Part shown: positions 5,862 through 7,224 of the stretch, one piece after another | Position numbering within the stretch: the stretch's first letter is position 1 | How the letters are laid out: each line of letters begins with the position of its first letter | Assembly: GCA_046299435.1 (NCBI GenBank) | Contig: JBKBIC010000242.1 | Span: forward strand, 1 to 7,224 | DNA: 7,224 nucleotides | Direction of reading: 5' to 3' | Source: M3007 sp046299435 | GTDB taxonomy: Bacteria; Bacteroidota; Bacteroidia; Chitinophagales; Saprospiraceae | The notes under the pieces: model-generated | The model's input: only the letters and a program-made list of their open reading frames with translations | Databases searched by the model: none | Told to the model about the DNA's origin: nothing | Program-made: the position numbers and the translations under genes

Positions 5862-6527
5862 ATGAAAAAACTCCTCCATTTTTTGTTGTTGGCTGCCGCG
5901 CCCGTGCTGCTTTTTGGGCAGGGCGACGAGCGGCCACGCAGGTTTTTGCTCGGCGCGTTGGTTGGGTTTGAGTCCCAAACGCTTGACTGGACGACGCTGC
6001 CGGGCGGCGACCCGGACGAGCCTGCGCGGGTCTGGGCCGACCGCCCGAAGCCGGGCGCGAGCATCGGCGTTTTCGGGGCGTGGCATTTGTCGAAATCGGT
6101 GGCTGTCAGGCCGCAGTTGGTGGCTGCGTTCACGCGCAACCGCTTGTTTTTCAGGGCAGGCGACCAGTCGGTGACGGCGCGGGATTACCGTTTCGCCGAC
6201 CTCGAATTGCCCGTGCATCTGGTGTTCACGAACCCGAAAGGTCGGCTTCCGGTGCGCGGTTCTATTTTGTTGGGTGGGCGTTTCGCATGGAATTTTGCCC
6301 AAAACCAACCTGCCGAAGGCCTGCGGCTGTACCACGAACGCTTCGCACTGGACTTGGGCGTGGGCCTCGAAATCCACTTCGGCAAGCTGCGGCTGCGCCC
6401 CGAAGTGCTCTATTCCTACGGCCTGAACAACCTGAACGACGCGGTGGAAACGCCCGAATATTGGCGCATCGGCAAGGCGGTGCGCGACCGGGTGAGTGTG
6501 CGGGTGTTGGTGAGCTTGGCACGCTAA
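5862..6527 (+). CDS. PorT-like outer-membrane beta-barrel protein
   Basis: A 221-aa protein with a Sec signal peptide (MKKLLHFLLLAAAPVLLFGQ, cleavage near residue 20). The mature part is made of alternating amphipathic strands: FLLGALVGFESQ (28-39), PGASIGVFGAWHLSKSVAVRPQLV, DYRFADLELPVHL (108-120), RGSILLGGRFAWNF (132-145), DLGVGLEIHFGKLRLRPEVLYSYGLNNL (164-191) and VSVRVLVSLA (211-220). The order (a LELP strand, then a GG strand, then a G-GL-i-F strand and a PE-YSYGL-N strand) follows PorT-family barrels. PorT itself is a T9SS assembly factor, but the family name covers many barrels, so the T9SS role is not established here. The T9SS cargo at the left edge shows only that the host uses that system. 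The start at 5862 opens directly on the signal peptide and has an A-rich upstream. The gene is divergent from the LanB-like gene and probably the first of a two-gene unit with the lipoprotein 84 nt downstream. Confidence 0.72.
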   Translation: MKKLLHFLLLAAAPVLLFGQGDERPRRFLLGALVGFESQTLDWTTLPGGDPDEPARVWADRPKPGASIGVFGAWHLSKSVAVRPQLVAAFTRNRLFFRAGDQSVTARDYRFADLELPVHLVFTNPKGRLPVRGSILLGGRFAWNFAQNQPAEGLRLYHERFALDLGVGLEIHFGKLRLRPEVLYSYGLNNLNDAVETPEYWRIGKAVRDRVSVRVLVSLAR

Positions 6528-6611
6528 CGAGGTTTTAACGCTTGCTTCCCAACCCCGTCGGGCGAATCGGCGGTCTTGCCCGGAAAACACATTCACCAAA
6601 CTTTTTCACAC

Positions 6612-7055
6612 ATGAAAAACTACTTCTTCGGGCTGACCGCCCTCGTGTTGCTGGGCATGGCTGCCTGCAAAAAATCCGATTCGCGCACCCCCGACTGCTC
6701 CGACCCCGTGACGTTCTCGCTGGGCGACACGCTGACGCTCTGCCTCGGCCAACAGGCAAAATTTTCGGGCAATGCCGAAGTGCCGGATTTCTCGGTGACG
6801 GACGTGCCGTTTGACAACCGCTGCCCGATTGATGCGATGTGCATCACGGCTGGGTGGGTGGAAACGCAAATCAAGTTCACCCTCGCGGGCCAAACGACGA
6901 CCGACACGCTTTCGACGATTGATGCCAACGTGATTCACCCCGACTCGACGAGCGTTGGCACGGCACGGTTCCGCTTGCTGGACGCGACACCGTACCCGAA
7001 ACTCGGCCAAGTGATTGACAAACAGGATTACAAAATCAAGATTGTCGTTTGGTAA
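6612..7055 (+). CDS. Small Cys-rich lipoprotein with DNRCPIDAMC motif, function unknown
   Basis: A 147-aa lipoprotein with signal MKNYFFGLTALVLLGMAAC, lipidated Cys19, then KKSDS. The mature part is predicted all-beta. It carries the block DNRCPIDAMCITAGWVETQIKFTL (68-91), a pattern (D-RCP---C---G-a-v-l) recurrent in small Bacteroidota lipoproteins of unknown function. Four Cys remain after lipidation (29, 44, 71, 77) and could make two disulfides in the oxidising envelope. The C-terminal LLDATPYPKLG and YKIKIVV read as the closing strands of a small sandwich fold. The ATG at 6612 is preferred over 6576 because it opens the signal peptide and is preceded by an A/T-rich stretch. No clear promoter is seen in the 84-nt gap after the PorT-like gene, so co-transcription is likely. 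I do not recognise a specific activity. Confidence 0.8.
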   Translation: MKNYFFGLTALVLLGMAACKKSDSRTPDCSDPVTFSLGDTLTLCLGQQAKFSGNAEVPDFSVTDVPFDNRCPIDAMCITAGWVETQIKFTLAGQTTTDTLSTIDANVIHPDSTSVGTARFRLLDATPYPKLGQVIDKQDYKIKIVVW

Positions 7056-7118
7056 TTTTACCGGTTTCGAGTTTTGAGTTGAATCCTACTCAAAACTCAA
7101 AACTCGAAACCGGTAAAA
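7056..7118. terminator. 25-bp perfect hairpin between convergent genes
   Basis: Arms 7056-7080 and 7094-7118 are perfectly complementary around a 13-nt loop. The left arm begins immediately after the TAA at 7055, and the right arm ends 1 nt before the stop of the convergent gene at 7120. T4 and A4 are at the stem base, so the U-run is inside the stem on both strands and no free U-tract follows. It probably blocks or processes both transcripts, but it is not a textbook intrinsic terminator. The arms contain GAGTTTT direct repeats. Confidence 0.65.
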
Positions 7119-7119
7119 C

Positions 7120-7224
7120 TCAAAACCGCAATTCGTACCGGAAAACCGGGAAAAACGGCAGCAACGTGTACTGAATCGCCTTGCCTTTGATGCTGCTGCC
7201 CGCGTCCACGGTGAGGAAAAACGG
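7120..7224 (-). CDS. C-terminal fragment of a probable outer-membrane beta-barrel protein
   Basis: This is the 3' end of a gene that continues past the right edge. The stop (TGA on the - strand) is at 7120-7122 and 34 residues are visible, ending with two likely strands, AIQYTLLPFF and PVFRYELRF. A terminal Phe preceded by alternating hydrophobic residues is the usual C-terminal signal of outer-membrane barrels, including TonB-dependent receptors, but the stretch is too short to name a family. It is convergent with the small lipoprotein and separated from it by the 25-bp hairpin. Confidence 0.6.
   Translation of the reverse strand, partial: PFFLTVDAGSSIKGKAIQYTLLPFFPVFRYELRF

Noticed and set aside
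5835..6599. 254-codon open frame on the - strand opposite the PorT-like gene
   Set aside because: It is antisense to a protein with a clean signal peptide and barrel strands; its own translation has neither.

Overview
The window looks like chromosomal DNA from a GC-rich member of the Bacteroidota, possibly the Saprospiria or Chitinophagia. The evidence is a type IX secretion C-terminal sorting domain with an SprB-like repeat, lipoproteins whose Cys is followed by Lys and acidic residues, a promoter of the TTG-N19-TAnnTTTG type, no clear Shine-Dalgarno sites, a PorT-like barrel and a BtuG/DUF5074 propeller lipoprotein. The rank below phylum is inference. No tRNA, rRNA, transposase or CRISPR array is visible.

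Left to right: (1) the C-terminal end of a T9SS-secreted SprB-repeat protein (2-583, +), closed by a GNRA-loop hairpin (604-633). (2) A Bacteroidota-type promoter (650-679) and a TlpA-like thiol:disulfide oxidoreductase lipoprotein (749-1861, +). (3) A 19-bp bidirectional terminator hairpin (1897-1936) between convergent genes. (4) A BtuG-like surface lipoprotein (1955-2989, -) behind a 430-nt leader. The leader holds a cobalamin riboswitch aptamer (3147-3361, -), a 27-bp perfect hairpin inside that aptamer, and a GGACGGC heptamer tandem repeat between aptamer and start codon. (5) A LanB-type dehydratase with only the glutamylation half (3421-5778, -). (6) A divergent pair of envelope genes: a PorT-like outer-membrane barrel (5862-6527, +) and a small Cys-rich lipoprotein (6612-7055, +). 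(7) A 25-bp perfect hairpin (7056-7118), then the C-terminal end of a convergent gene (7120-7224, -) that looks like an outer-membrane barrel.

Most products act in the envelope. The firmest regulatory link is vitamin B12 sensing upstream of the BtuG-like cobalamin-capture lipoprotein; no BtuB receptor is next to it. The LanB-like enzyme has no visible precursor peptide, cyclase or elimination partner here, so it is either part of a split or dispersed system or a stand-alone peptide aminoacyl-tRNA-dependent enzyme. The most unusual DNA is the BtuG leader, where a conserved riboswitch has been colonised by two kinds of low-complexity repeat. One of them also forms the terminator 1.3 kb away.
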